From Owenweeksia sp963758205 (GTDB lineage: Bacteria; Bacteroidota; Bacteroidia; Flavobacteriales; Schleiferiaceae), in the NCBI GenBank assembly GCA_963758205.1, contig CAVWUM010000001.1, positions 620,001 to 684,000 on the forward strand: 64,000 bases of DNA, written 5' to 3'. A program made the position numbers and the translations under genes. Shown here one piece after another: positions 53,084-60,686 of the stretch; the stretch's first letter is position 1; the number at the start of each line of letters is the position of its first letter. Under the pieces are notes generated by a model. It was not told the origin of the DNA, did not search any database, and saw only the letters and a program-made list of their open reading frames with translations.

Positions 53084-54372
53084 TTAACCAGTTCTTTAAA
53101 TTTTGGCTTTTTACCGTACATCAATATACCGGTTCTGTAAATACGGGCTGCAAGCCACGTCATTACCACAAAGGTTACAAGCAAAATACCCATAGAAAGT
53201 GCTAACTCCCATGCGGGTATATTAAAAGGCACGCGCGCCATCATTACAATAGGAGAGGTAAAGGGCACCATAGAAAACCAAAAAGCAATCGGGCCATCAG
53301 GATTATCCAGGGCTCGTATCAGTACAATAATTCCCGCAATAAGCGGCAGGGAAATGGGGAACATAAACTGCTGCGTATCCGATTCCTTATCTACAGCGGC
53401 ACCCACAGCGGCAAACATGGCGGCATAAAGCAGGTATCCGAAAAGGAAGAAAAACAGAAAACAACCAAGAATGTATGGGAAATTAATTTTTTCGATGGTG
53501 TGTATAACTTCAAAAATCATGGCATTATCACTACTCTGCATGGCGCCACCGGCCGCCACCCGGGCAGAATCCAATTTATCGCCAAGCACAAAAAATATAG
53601 TGAGCATGTAGATAGCTACACCAAAAACCACCCATATTATAAATTGTAGTAAGGCTACACCGGCCAGCCCAAAAATCTTACCGGCCATAAGCTGGTAGGG
53701 CTTTACAGAAGAAATCATCACCTCTACAATGCGGCTGGTCTTTTCTTCAATAACACCACGCATTACCTGTGATCCATATATAAATACGAACAAGTAAATA
53801 AGGAAAGCTGCGATGTAACCAATGCCCATTTTTACTGGAGCGAGGCTCTCTGTTTCCTCACCAGCCTCAATATTTATGGTGCGTAGATTCACTTTGGTTT
53901 TGGTCCGTGCCAGTATATCAGGATCCACACCCTGGGCCTTTAACTTTTCGGCCTGTATGTATTTGTCCAACTGGTTTTGCACATAACTTTCTACCCCAAG
54001 GCTTACATCACCTTTACTGAAAAGTATGCTGCCATTAGTAAGTATATCCGGATCATTATTGCTGCTGAAAGGAATATATAGGAGAGCATAATCCTCGCTT
54101 TTTTTGAAAAACTCTTTCGCTCCGTCAAGGTCGAACTTTTGCGGAGGCAGGTAGCGGAATTTTATACTCTCCTTACCCTTGTCAAAATCAAGCAGGCCGG
54201 GCTGATCCAGTATGGTGATGGTGCGATCATCTTCAGGTAAGGTGGCCAGGTAGGCGGGTAGTATAAAAAGGGCCGAGGACAAAATGGGGCCCAGAATCGT
54301 CATTATAATAAAAGTGCGCTTCCGCACCCTGGTGCTGAATTCGCGCTTAAGTATGAGCCATATTTTATCCAT
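53062..54372 (-). CDS. ABC-2 type permease (NatB-like)
   Basis: A 436-residue membrane protein with one N-terminal helix (about 20-40), a large extracytoplasmic loop (about 45-180), and a cluster of five to six helices after residue 190. FSTRVRKRTFIIMTILGPILSS and the FVFIYGSQVMRGVIEEKTSRI segment are typical of the NatB/ABC-2 family. It forms an exporter with the ATPase encoded immediately upstream (one-base overlap). Sodium, drug or lipid export are the family options and cannot be separated here. Confidence 0.9.
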   Translation of the reverse strand: MDKIWLILKREFSTRVRKRTFIIMTILGPILSSALFILPAYLATLPEDDRTITILDQPGLLDFDKGKESIKFRYLPPQKFDLDGAKEFFKKSEDYALLYIPFSSNNDPDILTNGSILFSKGDVSLGVESYVQNQLDKYIQAEKLKAQGVDPDILARTKTKVNLRTINIEAGEETESLAPVKMGIGYIAAFLIYLFVFIYGSQVMRGVIEEKTSRIVEVMISSVKPYQLMAGKIFGLAGVALLQFIIWVVFGVAIYMLTIFFVLGDKLDSARVAAGGAMQSSDNAMIFEVIHTIEKINFPYILGCFLFFFLFGYLLYAAMFAAVGAAVDKESDTQQFMFPISLPLIAGIIVLIRALDNPDGPIAFWFSMVPFTSPIVMMARVPFNIPAWELALSMGILLVTFVVMTWLAARIYRTGILMYGKKPKFKELVKWISYRS

Positions 54373-55271
54373 CAGCTTTGTACTTTTTGAATGAAAATAT
54401 CATTTAAGCTGGGCAGTTCCTCTTTAAAGGAAATCAGTCGTCCGTGCTGCATCAGTTCGCGGGCTATAGCATTGCTGTCTTCCGTATCTGATTGTAATCT
54501 AAGGGCCATTTGTCCATCTTCAACTATACTCTGTAGTATTTTGGCTGTCGATAGAGTAGTCAGCTCCTGATCACCCGATAGTTCTGCCACAAAGATGTTG
54601 GATTTATAGGCCGCCTTAACCTCTTTTAGCTTACCTCCCAGGATCTTCCTGCCTTTGTTGATCAGGGCAATTTCATCGCAAATTTCCTCCACTGATTCCA
54701 TGCGGTGGGTAGAGAAGATGATGGTGGCGCCTTCATCGCGCAATCTTCTTATCTCACTTTTAATGAGGTTAGTGTTGATAGGGTCAAAACCTGTAAAGGG
54801 TTCATCAAAAATCAACAGTTTCGGATTATGGATTACCGTTGCGATAAACTGAATCTTTTGTGCCATGCCCTTGCTGAGTTCCTCAATGTTTTTGTCCCAC
54901 CACTCGGTGGCTTCAAAGCGTTTCAGCCAATCCTTAATCCGTGCTTTGGCATCCGTTTTACTAAGGCCCTTTAGCCGGGCCAGGTATATAAGCTGTTCAC
55001 CCACCTTCATTTTTGGGTAAAGGCCGCGCTCCTCTGGCAGGTAGCCAATCCGGCTTACATGGCTTTCGGTAAGCCGCTCCCCATCAAAAAGTACCTCGCC
55101 TTTATCGGGGCCGGTAATCTGATTAATGATGCGAATAAGCGATGTTTTACCGGCACCATTGGGGCCCAGCAAACCAAAGGTGCTGCCGGGTTCTACAGTC
55201 AGTGAGACTTCATCCAAAGCCGTGTGGCCGCTATAAAATTTTGAAACTTCCTTTACGGAAAGAATTCCCAT
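54372..55271 (-). CDS. ABC transporter ATP-binding protein (NatA-like)
   Basis: A 299-residue ATPase: Walker A GLLGPNGAGKTSLIRI, signature LSKGMAQKIQFIA, Walker B PKLLIFDEPFTGFDP and the His switch IFSTHRMESVEE, followed by a DUF4162-like C-terminal extension (about 220-299). It is the first gene of a five-gene minus-strand operon in which every junction overlaps (ATPase, permease, MscS, Ppx/GppA, NtrC-like regulator). The 119 bases before it contain no gene I can support. Confidence 0.92.
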   Translation of the reverse strand: MGILSVKEVSKFYSGHTALDEVSLTVEPGSTFGLLGPNGAGKTSLIRIINQITGPDKGEVLFDGERLTESHVSRIGYLPEERGLYPKMKVGEQLIYLARLKGLSKTDAKARIKDWLKRFEATEWWDKNIEELSKGMAQKIQFIATVIHNPKLLIFDEPFTGFDPINTNLIKSEIRRLRDEGATIIFSTHRMESVEEICDEIALINKGRKILGGKLKEVKAAYKSNIFVAELSGDQELTTLSTAKILQSIVEDGQMALRLQSDTEDSNAIARELMQHGRLISFKEELPSLNDIFIQKVQS

Positions 55272-55390
55272 ATCTAAAGGCTTTTAACGGGGTGAAAATA
55301 GGAAAGAGATAGGAAAGGGGAGGGGTTTGGGGAGGAATTAGTTTAAAAGGTTAATTCGTATTACTGAGGGCTACTAATTCACCTTCCTAA

Positions 55391-55675
55391 TTATGGTATG
55401 TGACTAGTCATTTCAATTCCGCCAAGACGATCACCTTTCAGGATATCCAAAATAATGTCTACGTTTTCTTCACATTCTAAAACCACACTCCCCTCAAATT
55501 GCCAATGGGAGCCTGGTTGGTTTGCCCTATCTGAACTGATAATAGGAATATAGGCAAGCTTCAGCCATTTACACGGAGCTTGATCCTCAAGGTGTTTAAA
55601 AAGATTAGTATATTGAGGCTCCTGCTCTTTGAGCATCTCAATTATAGTTTCTATGTGTAAATAACCAGATTTCAT
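55391..55675 (-). CDS. Hypothetical protein, 94 residues
   Basis: I do not recognise a family. The protein begins with an amphipathic helix (MKSGYLHIETIIEMLKEQE) and contains beta-like segments (LKLAYIPIISS, GSVVLECEENVDIIL). There is no signal peptide or membrane helix, so it is probably cytosolic. It starts with a clear ATG, is isolated from its neighbours by about 120 and 50 bases, and lies beside a rhomboid-like gene without obvious linkage. Confidence 0.6.
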   Translation of the reverse strand: MKSGYLHIETIIEMLKEQEPQYTNLFKHLEDQAPCKWLKLAYIPIISSDRANQPGSHWQFEGSVVLECEENVDIILDILKGDRLGGIEMTSHIP

Positions 55676-55722
55676 TTACCCCATTTTCTTTGATGATAAC
55701 CATATAGAACGCTAAGAATGGT

Positions 55723-55905
55723 TTAGAGAGCCAAAGCCAAAATAAAACCATTGGTAGGAAGCTCATTTCCTGTAGCAACCTTATAAATTTCGGAAATAAC
55801 TCCAATAACAATAATGCTGATTAATAGCCTTACCCACCTGCCTCCATTATTTTGGTTCTTTTTTTTAACGGCTTTTAGTATTTCAACGTGTAGGAGAAAA
55901 ATACG
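55723..55905 (-). other. Possible small membrane protein or gene remnant without a standard start codon
   Basis: A 60-codon open frame runs from just inside the end of the rhomboid gene to a TAA at 55723. It encodes a basic stretch (HVEILKAVKKKNQNNGGR), one hydrophobic helix (LLISIIVIGVISEI) and a short tail (YKVATGNELPTNG). The composition looks coding, but the frame holds no ATG, GTG or TTG, and it crosses a run of eight A. Options are a decayed gene, a noncanonical start coupled to the rhomboid stop, or chance. Confidence 0.3.
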
Positions 55906-57437
55906 CTAAAGTTGCTCATTTCCTCATTATCCAAAAATCCGAGATTTTCAAGAAGAAGACCGATAAATGCTCCAATCAATAAGCCCGTAATACTACCTGC
56001 GTTATCGGAATTACCAAAGAATGCGGAGAGCAAAATAAAAATCAAATAGAGTGCCACTGGTAGAAAAACCAAAGCTTTTACTCCGCTGTAATAATTTTTA
56101 AACAATAGAACGATAACGGCTCCACACAACCCTAGTACCGCATTGGATGCACCGAGGCAGATGAGACTATCGTTCCAAAAGGCAGATGCAATACTTGCTG
56201 AAAGTCCAGATAACAGATATATAAAGAGGTATTTTTTCCAGCCCAACACTCTTTCTAAATAAATAGATGAAAAAACTAATCCTATCATAGTAATTAAAAG
56301 GTGTGCAATGCCCGCATGAATAAAAATATTGGCGAATAAACGCCACCATCCTCCATTTAATGTTTCCAAATGACGATTAGCCCCCCATTGTATTAATTCT
56401 CTCCCATTTGGTGAAATAATGTTTGCACCTGAAAATATCATAATGAGAAATATAAGAATGTTGAGATCAAGAATTATGGAGGTGGCAAAATGATTTCCAC
56501 CAGGAATTAAAAACTTGAGCATGTCAATTAAATCATCGGACTTTGGCTTAATCCCTTTAAGCTGCCTTTTGTGTTCCGATGATCTATAAGAAGGAAATAT
56601 CAATAATATAAGAAAGATGGCTAAACCGATAGCAAAAAAACCGAAAATCCAAAATAGTTTATTTCCATTTCTATTCTCATATTCTCCTTCAGCCGCAATT
56701 AATATTACTGGTTCATTTACCGAGAGGTTGAGTTTCTTGATTGCTTTAATATAATTGTCTTTATCCTTTGAAGGACCTAGTTTTTCAAGGTAATCCGGTT
56801 TAGAGAATTGGTATTTTTCAAAATCTCTTACAGCGGTTTTAAAGAATTCCTGATAAGCCACATCAGTTTGGCGTTCGCTTAATTTATTACTGATTTGTTT
56901 ATGAAATTTCACACCATACCAATAGGTGAAATCATCACCTGCGTATTTAAAAGGAATTACAAAGTAGGTATCAAAGTTTAAATGTTGATTGCGCTTTCCG
57001 CTTACGCGGAAGTCGGTATGGACACTACCTAGATTACGGTGTAAAATAATAGTTTCAATAGATACATACTGTGAATTATCACCTTCTAAACCATAAATAG
57101 TTTTTACTTCAAGCAACTTACCCGTAGCGGTTTTTAAGTATTCATTTGAGACCATAAGCACAGCAGCCATGGTCATATAGGCTATAAGCTGAAACGCCAT
57201 AGAGGCATCACCATTCTTGAATTTGATAATTCTCAATTTAGGGCGAAGCCAAATTGAAATGGGAATCCACGGAAGAACTAGTGGAATCCAAAGGTGATAT
57301 ACTTCTTCTTTAATATTTAGAATATCTGAGTTAATTGAAAAAACCCAGCGGAACAAAAGAACAAGTGATGTGGTACCAATAATTATGAGCATAAAAGTTG
57401 GTACGATATGCCTGATTTTTACAAAATAGGTATTCAT
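55875..57437 (-). CDS. Rhomboid family protein lacking the catalytic histidine
   Basis: A 520-residue membrane protein. The N-terminal part has three hydrophobic segments, a soluble domain (about 125-265), and another helix; the C-terminal 200 residues are a six-helix rhomboid domain with NGGWWRLFANIFIHAGIAHL and GASNAVLGLCGAV, where Ser431 sits at the nucleophile position. In active rhomboids a His follows about 50 residues later in an AHxxG pattern; here the corresponding segment is NAGSITGLLIG, with Ser482 in place of His, and no other His is near. Proteolysis is therefore unlikely; a binding or quality-control role like that of iRhoms is possible. Single gene, unrelated neighbours. Confidence 0.82.
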   Translation of the reverse strand: MNTYFVKIRHIVPTFMLIIIGTTSLVLLFRWVFSINSDILNIKEEVYHLWIPLVLPWIPISIWLRPKLRIIKFKNGDASMAFQLIAYMTMAAVLMVSNEYLKTATGKLLEVKTIYGLEGDNSQYVSIETIILHRNLGSVHTDFRVSGKRNQHLNFDTYFVIPFKYAGDDFTYWYGVKFHKQISNKLSERQTDVAYQEFFKTAVRDFEKYQFSKPDYLEKLGPSKDKDNYIKAIKKLNLSVNEPVILIAAEGEYENRNGNKLFWIFGFFAIGLAIFLILLIFPSYRSSEHKRQLKGIKPKSDDLIDMLKFLIPGGNHFATSIILDLNILIFLIMIFSGANIISPNGRELIQWGANRHLETLNGGWWRLFANIFIHAGIAHLLITMIGLVFSSIYLERVLGWKKYLFIYLLSGLSASIASAFWNDSLICLGASNAVLGLCGAVIVLLFKNYYSGVKALVFLPVALYLIFILLSAFFGNSDNAGSITGLLIGAFIGLLLENLGFLDNEEMSNFSVFFSYTLKY

Positions 57438-57504
57438 TTAGAGTTTTAGATGACGAGCAAGATGACTTCGCAATTATAATTCTTTTAGCTATAAAATTTA
57501 AATA

Positions 57505-57539
57505 CAAAAAATCCCCGCCTCTTTACAGAAGCGGGGATT
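57505..57539 (-). terminator. Intrinsic terminator of the grpE-dnaJ operon
   Basis: On the minus strand AATCCCCGC pairs perfectly with GCGGGGATT around a 12-base loop, followed by TTTTT. It starts 26 bases after the dnaJ stop. Confidence 0.9.
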
Positions 57540-57564
57540 CTTCAATTCCTGAACCTATATGGTT

Positions 57565-58707
57565 TTAGCTGAACATTTCCTTCACCTTATCGAAAAAGGA
57601 CTTATCTCCTTTGGTTGGTTTGGGGGAGAAGTCGGGATCGTTCAACATGCTTTCAAATGCTTTTTTATGCTCGGCTGAAACGTTTTGAGGCGTCCAAACA
57701 TTTACATGGATAAGCAGGTCACCAGTGCCATAGCCTTCCACACTCGGTAATCCTTTGTTTCGCAACCTCAGTATTTTACCTGATTGTGTTCCGGCATCCA
57801 GCTTAATACGGGCCTTACCGCTAACAGTAGGTACTTCGGCCTTGGTGCCAAGCACCGCTTCAGGCAAACTGATGTATAACTCATAATGCAGGTTATTGCC
57901 ATCACGCTCCAGTTCCTCGTGCTTTTCTTCTTCAATCACCACTATAAGGTCGCCATTTACGCCATCCAGTGGTCCGGCATTTCCCTTACCCGAAACCTTT
58001 AGCTGCATGCCATCTACTACACCGGCCGGTATTTTTACCGATACCGTTTCCTCCTTACGGGTCATTCCGTATTCATCAGTACCGCTAGGCTTTTTGTCGA
58101 TGGTCTGGCCAAGGCCATTACAGGTGGGACAGGTAGCGCTGGTTTGCATCTGGCCCAAAATGGTATTGGTAACGCGGTACGTTTGTCCGCTACCTTTACA
58201 GGTGGGGCAGGTTTTAAAACTCACCCCATCAGCAGGTACCTGGCGCTTAATGCGTAGTTTTTTCTCCACACCATTAGCGATATCCTCCAGCGTAAGCTTT
58301 ACTCTTACCCTAAGGTTGCTGCCCTTAAACACTCTACGGCCACTACTACGGCCGCCACCGCCAAAACCACCAAAGCCGCCACCACGGCCACCAAAGGCAC
58401 CACCAAAAATATCTCCGAACTGGTCGAAAATATCTTCCATGTTCATGCCGCCACCGCCAAAGCCACCGCCTCCGGCAGCTCCGCCCATACCGGCATGGCC
58501 AAACTGGTCATAGCGCTGCTTTTTCTGCGGATTGCTTAGTACCTCGTACGCCTCGGCTGCTTCCTTAAACTTACCTTCAGCTTCCTTATCATCGGGATTT
58601 TTATCCGGATGATATTTGATAGCCATTTTTCGGTAAGCCTTCTTTATCTCTTCGGCAGAAGCACCTTTACTAAGGCCTAATACTTCGTAATAATCTCTTT
58701 TTGCCAT
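57565..58707 (-). CDS. dnaJ: Molecular chaperone DnaJ
   Basis: A 380-residue Hsp40 co-chaperone of DnaK. The J-domain (about 1-70) has the HPD tripeptide in KYHPDKNPDDKEA; a Gly/Phe-rich linker follows (about 75-120); the zinc region contains only two motifs, CPTCKGSG and CPTCNGLG, instead of the usual four CxxCxGxG, so a single zinc site is expected. The C-terminal substrate-binding domains (about 215-345) are complete. Two-motif DnaJ proteins are, to my knowledge, regular in Flavobacteriia. It follows grpE by 56 bases; a small CCCCG/CGGGG hairpin (58721-58733) lies between them. Confidence 0.97.
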   Translation of the reverse strand: MAKRDYYEVLGLSKGASAEEIKKAYRKMAIKYHPDKNPDDKEAEGKFKEAAEAYEVLSNPQKKQRYDQFGHAGMGGAAGGGGFGGGGMNMEDIFDQFGDIFGGAFGGRGGGFGGFGGGGRSSGRRVFKGSNLRVRVKLTLEDIANGVEKKLRIKRQVPADGVSFKTCPTCKGSGQTYRVTNTILGQMQTSATCPTCNGLGQTIDKKPSGTDEYGMTRKEETVSVKIPAGVVDGMQLKVSGKGNAGPLDGVNGDLIVVIEEEKHEELERDGNNLHYELYISLPEAVLGTKAEVPTVSGKARIKLDAGTQSGKILRLRNKGLPSVEGYGTGDLLIHVNVWTPQNVSAEHKKAFESMLNDPDFSPKPTKGDKSFFDKVKEMFS

Positions 58708-58763
58708 GTTGTATCTGTTACCCCGTTACGGGGCTATTAGCATCTATCTTTCAGTGAAATGTC

Positions 58764-59324
58764 TTACTGACCCACCACTACCTTGGCGTATCTCAAAATC
58801 TTGCTTCCCAATAGATAGCCACGCTCAATTTCATCCACTACCTTACCCTTCATTTTTTTATCAGGTGCGGGTATTTGTGTAACGGCTTCCATCTGGTCCG
58901 GGTCAAAGTCTTTGCCGGTGGAGTCGTCCATCGGTTTGAGCCCTTTGTTTTTCAGCGTATTCTCCAGTTTATTATGGATGAGCTTCATGCCTTCTGTAGC
59001 CTTGTCATCTTTTTCAGCCTTAATGGCACGGTTAAAGTCATCAAGTATAGGAAGAAGAGCCGTCATCAGCTCCTGGTTTGCAGTACCAAAAAGTTCAACA
59101 CGCTCCTTATTGGTGCGTTTTCTGAAGTTTTCAAATTCGGCATATAGCCTCAGGTTCTGATCTTTTATGTCATCCAGAGATTTCTTTAAAGCCTCCATTT
59201 CGTTCACTTCAGCACTGGTTTCGCTGGTTTCTTCATTCATGTTATCTGCTGAGCCTTCCTGCCCGGCCGTATCTTGCATAGTTTCAGTAGTTTCCTGATC
59301 CTTAATTTCTTCTCTTTCGCTCAT
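58764..59324 (-). CDS. grpE: Nucleotide exchange factor GrpE
   Basis: A 186-residue dimeric exchange factor for DnaK. An acidic, low-complexity N-terminus (about 1-45) is followed by a long coiled coil (EMEALKKSLDDIKDQNLRLY), the EFENFRKRTNKERVELFG signature and the C-terminal beta domain ending GYLLGSKILRYAKVVVGQ. It is first in the operon with dnaJ; dnaK is not adjacent. A possible sigma-54-like element lies 32 bases upstream of the ATG. Confidence 0.97.
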   Translation of the reverse strand: MSEREEIKDQETTETMQDTAGQEGSADNMNEETSETSAEVNEMEALKKSLDDIKDQNLRLYAEFENFRKRTNKERVELFGTANQELMTALLPILDDFNRAIKAEKDDKATEGMKLIHNKLENTLKNKGLKPMDDSTGKDFDPDQMEAVTQIPAPDKKMKGKVVDEIERGYLLGSKILRYAKVVVGQ

Positions 59325-59355
59325 TTTTCGCGTAAATTTTTCAACTCACCCATTT

Positions 59356-59371
59356 GACAAAATCCCTGCCA
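59356..59371 (-). promoter_or_regulatory. Possible sigma-54-like or heat-shock promoter element of grpE-dnaJ
   Basis: TGGCAGGGATTTTGTC on the minus strand resembles the TGGCAC-N5-TTGCW -24/-12 element (GG and the second-box TTG conserved, final GC is TC). TGGCA and TGTCA also form an inverted pair. A start point about 12 bases downstream would fit the grpE ATG at 59324. The match is imperfect. Confidence 0.3.
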
Positions 59372-59397
59372 GCGGAATTGTGGTGTCACTATGGCAT

Positions 59398-59426
59398 AAA
59401 AAAAAACCGACCTAAGTCAGGCCGGT
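59398..59426 (-). terminator. Intrinsic terminator of the thioredoxin-like gene pair
   Basis: On the minus strand ACCGGCCT pairs with AGGTCGGT (one mismatch) around a five-base loop, followed by a run of nine T. It starts 28 bases after the stop of the gene at 59454-60011. Confidence 0.82.
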
Positions 59427-59453
59427 GTTGAAATGTCATTTTTTTAGTATTGA

Positions 59454-60011
59454 TTATCGAATCCTCTTTTCCAGCGTTGGCTGAATCTGGCTAACCGAAA
59501 GGCCTTTGGCAATGATAACCCCGTTTTCATCTAAAAGGAAAAAGGCCGGAATTGAATTGATATTGTAGGTTTGAGCTGCGGCCGATTTCCAGTGTTGCAA
59601 ATCGCTAACATGATTTTTCCAAACAAGTCCTTCGTTTTTAATGGCGTTTTTCCAGTCATCCTCGTTTTTATCAAGAGAAACACTGTAGATATCAAAACCT
59701 GCCTCACCCTGAAATTTTGCGGATTTATATTTCTGGTAAAGGCGAACTACGTTTTGGTTTTCACTTTTAGAACCATTACTAAAGCTGCTCCAAAAATGAA
59801 CTAAAACCAGGTTGCCACGGAGATCTGAAAGTCGTAATTGCTGTCCCTGAGGATTTTTATAGGAAAGGTCGGGAGCTTTATCACCAACCTTAAGGATATT
59901 ACCCTGATCCTCCAAAGCAGCCTCAGTGCTATTCATTGTAAAACCAGCTATAACACAGCCGACAATACCAAGGGCGAATGCGAGAGATAAGGATTTGAAT
60001 CGGGTATTCAT
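59454..60011 (-). CDS. TlpA/ResA-like thioredoxin-fold protein without the active-site cysteines
   Basis: A 185-residue exported protein: a signal anchor (SLAFALGIVGCVIAGF), then the AhpC/TSA-type fold (KVGDKAPDLSYKNPQGQQLR). Where the paralogue next door has FWASWCRPCRMEN, this one has FWSSFSNGSKSEN, so both redox Cys are replaced by Ser (78 and 81). The cis-Pro segment NSIPAFFLLDENG and the end TLEKRIR are kept. It cannot act as a disulfide oxidoreductase by the normal mechanism; a structural, chaperone-like or regulatory role alongside its intact neighbour is possible. It follows that neighbour by 34 bases and arose by tandem duplication. Confidence 0.83.
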   Translation of the reverse strand: MNTRFKSLSLAFALGIVGCVIAGFTMNSTEAALEDQGNILKVGDKAPDLSYKNPQGQQLRLSDLRGNLVLVHFWSSFSNGSKSENQNVVRLYQKYKSAKFQGEAGFDIYSVSLDKNEDDWKNAIKNEGLVWKNHVSDLQHWKSAAAQTYNINSIPAFFLLDENGVIIAKGLSVSQIQPTLEKRIR

Positions 60012-60045
60012 TAAATGAATTTTAGTGCTTTATTTCAAAAGCTTT

Positions 60046-60591
60046 TCAAGTGTGCCGGTCCAACATAGGGCCACGCAGGTTCTTTGCGATAATAATGCCA
60101 TCTCCATCAACCAGTACATTATAAGGGATACCACGTACGCCAAACATGGCCGCAGGCTCGGAAGCCCAACCCTTCAGGTCGCTTACATGGCTTTCCCATA
60201 CAAGGCCATCCTGTTCAATAGCTTGTTTCCAGGCATTAGCGTTTTTATCCAATGAAACGCCATACACCTCAAAACCCTTTCCGCTCTTAAACTTTTCTTT
60301 ATTATACTTTTTATAAGCAGCCACTACAGTTGGGTTTTCCATTCTGCATGGCCTGCACCAGCTCGCCCAAAAATCTATTAAAACCAGTTTTCCCTTAAGG
60401 TCAGATAATTTCATTTCTTTCCCTTCAGGATTATTGTAGGCCAACTCAGGAGCGGGGTCGCCAATATTGTAGCTTTTGGCCTGCTCATCATAATGGCCGG
60501 GGTGGGTGGTGTAATCTTCAATAAAGCCCAAGGCTAAAAAGCTGATGGCGGCTAAAACAATAATGGATGTCGGTTTTTTGAAAAATTTCAT
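60046..60591 (-). CDS. TlpA-like periplasmic thioredoxin with a 3'-terminal frameshift
   Basis: A thioredoxin-fold protein with signal anchor (MKFFKKPTSIIVLAAISFLA; ATG at 60591 chosen over upstream ATGs at 60612 and 60660), an AhpC/TSA-type domain and the intact active site DFWASWCRPCRMENP. The frame ends at 60046 after LRGPMLDRHT. Removing one G of the pair at 60060-60061 would instead read LRGPMLTGTLEKLLK and stop at 60030, which aligns without gaps to the end of the adjacent paralogue (LSVSQIQPTLEKRIR). A one-base insertion or a sequencing error near the 3' end is therefore likely; the fold is otherwise complete. Role: periplasmic thiol reduction, partner unknown. Confidence 0.82.
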   Translation of the reverse strand: MKFFKKPTSIIVLAAISFLALGFIEDYTTHPGHYDEQAKSYNIGDPAPELAYNNPEGKEMKLSDLKGKLVLIDFWASWCRPCRMENPTVVAAYKKYNKEKFKSGKGFEVYGVSLDKNANAWKQAIEQDGLVWESHVSDLKGWASEPAAMFGVRGIPYNVLVDGDGIIIAKNLRGPMLDRHT

Positions 60592-60686
60592 TCTTGTTCT
60601 TTTTCTTTTCATTCGGAGTGACGTTTTGAAGCTCAGGGATTTATTATCCACTAATTTCAAATACGTCTCTTTTTTCGGTTCTAAAT

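Noticed and set aside
57896..58513. A 205-codon open frame on the plus strand opposite dnaJ
   Set aside because: It mirrors the Gly-rich dnaJ region (giving Pro-rich translation) and has no recognisable domain; dnaJ is certain.
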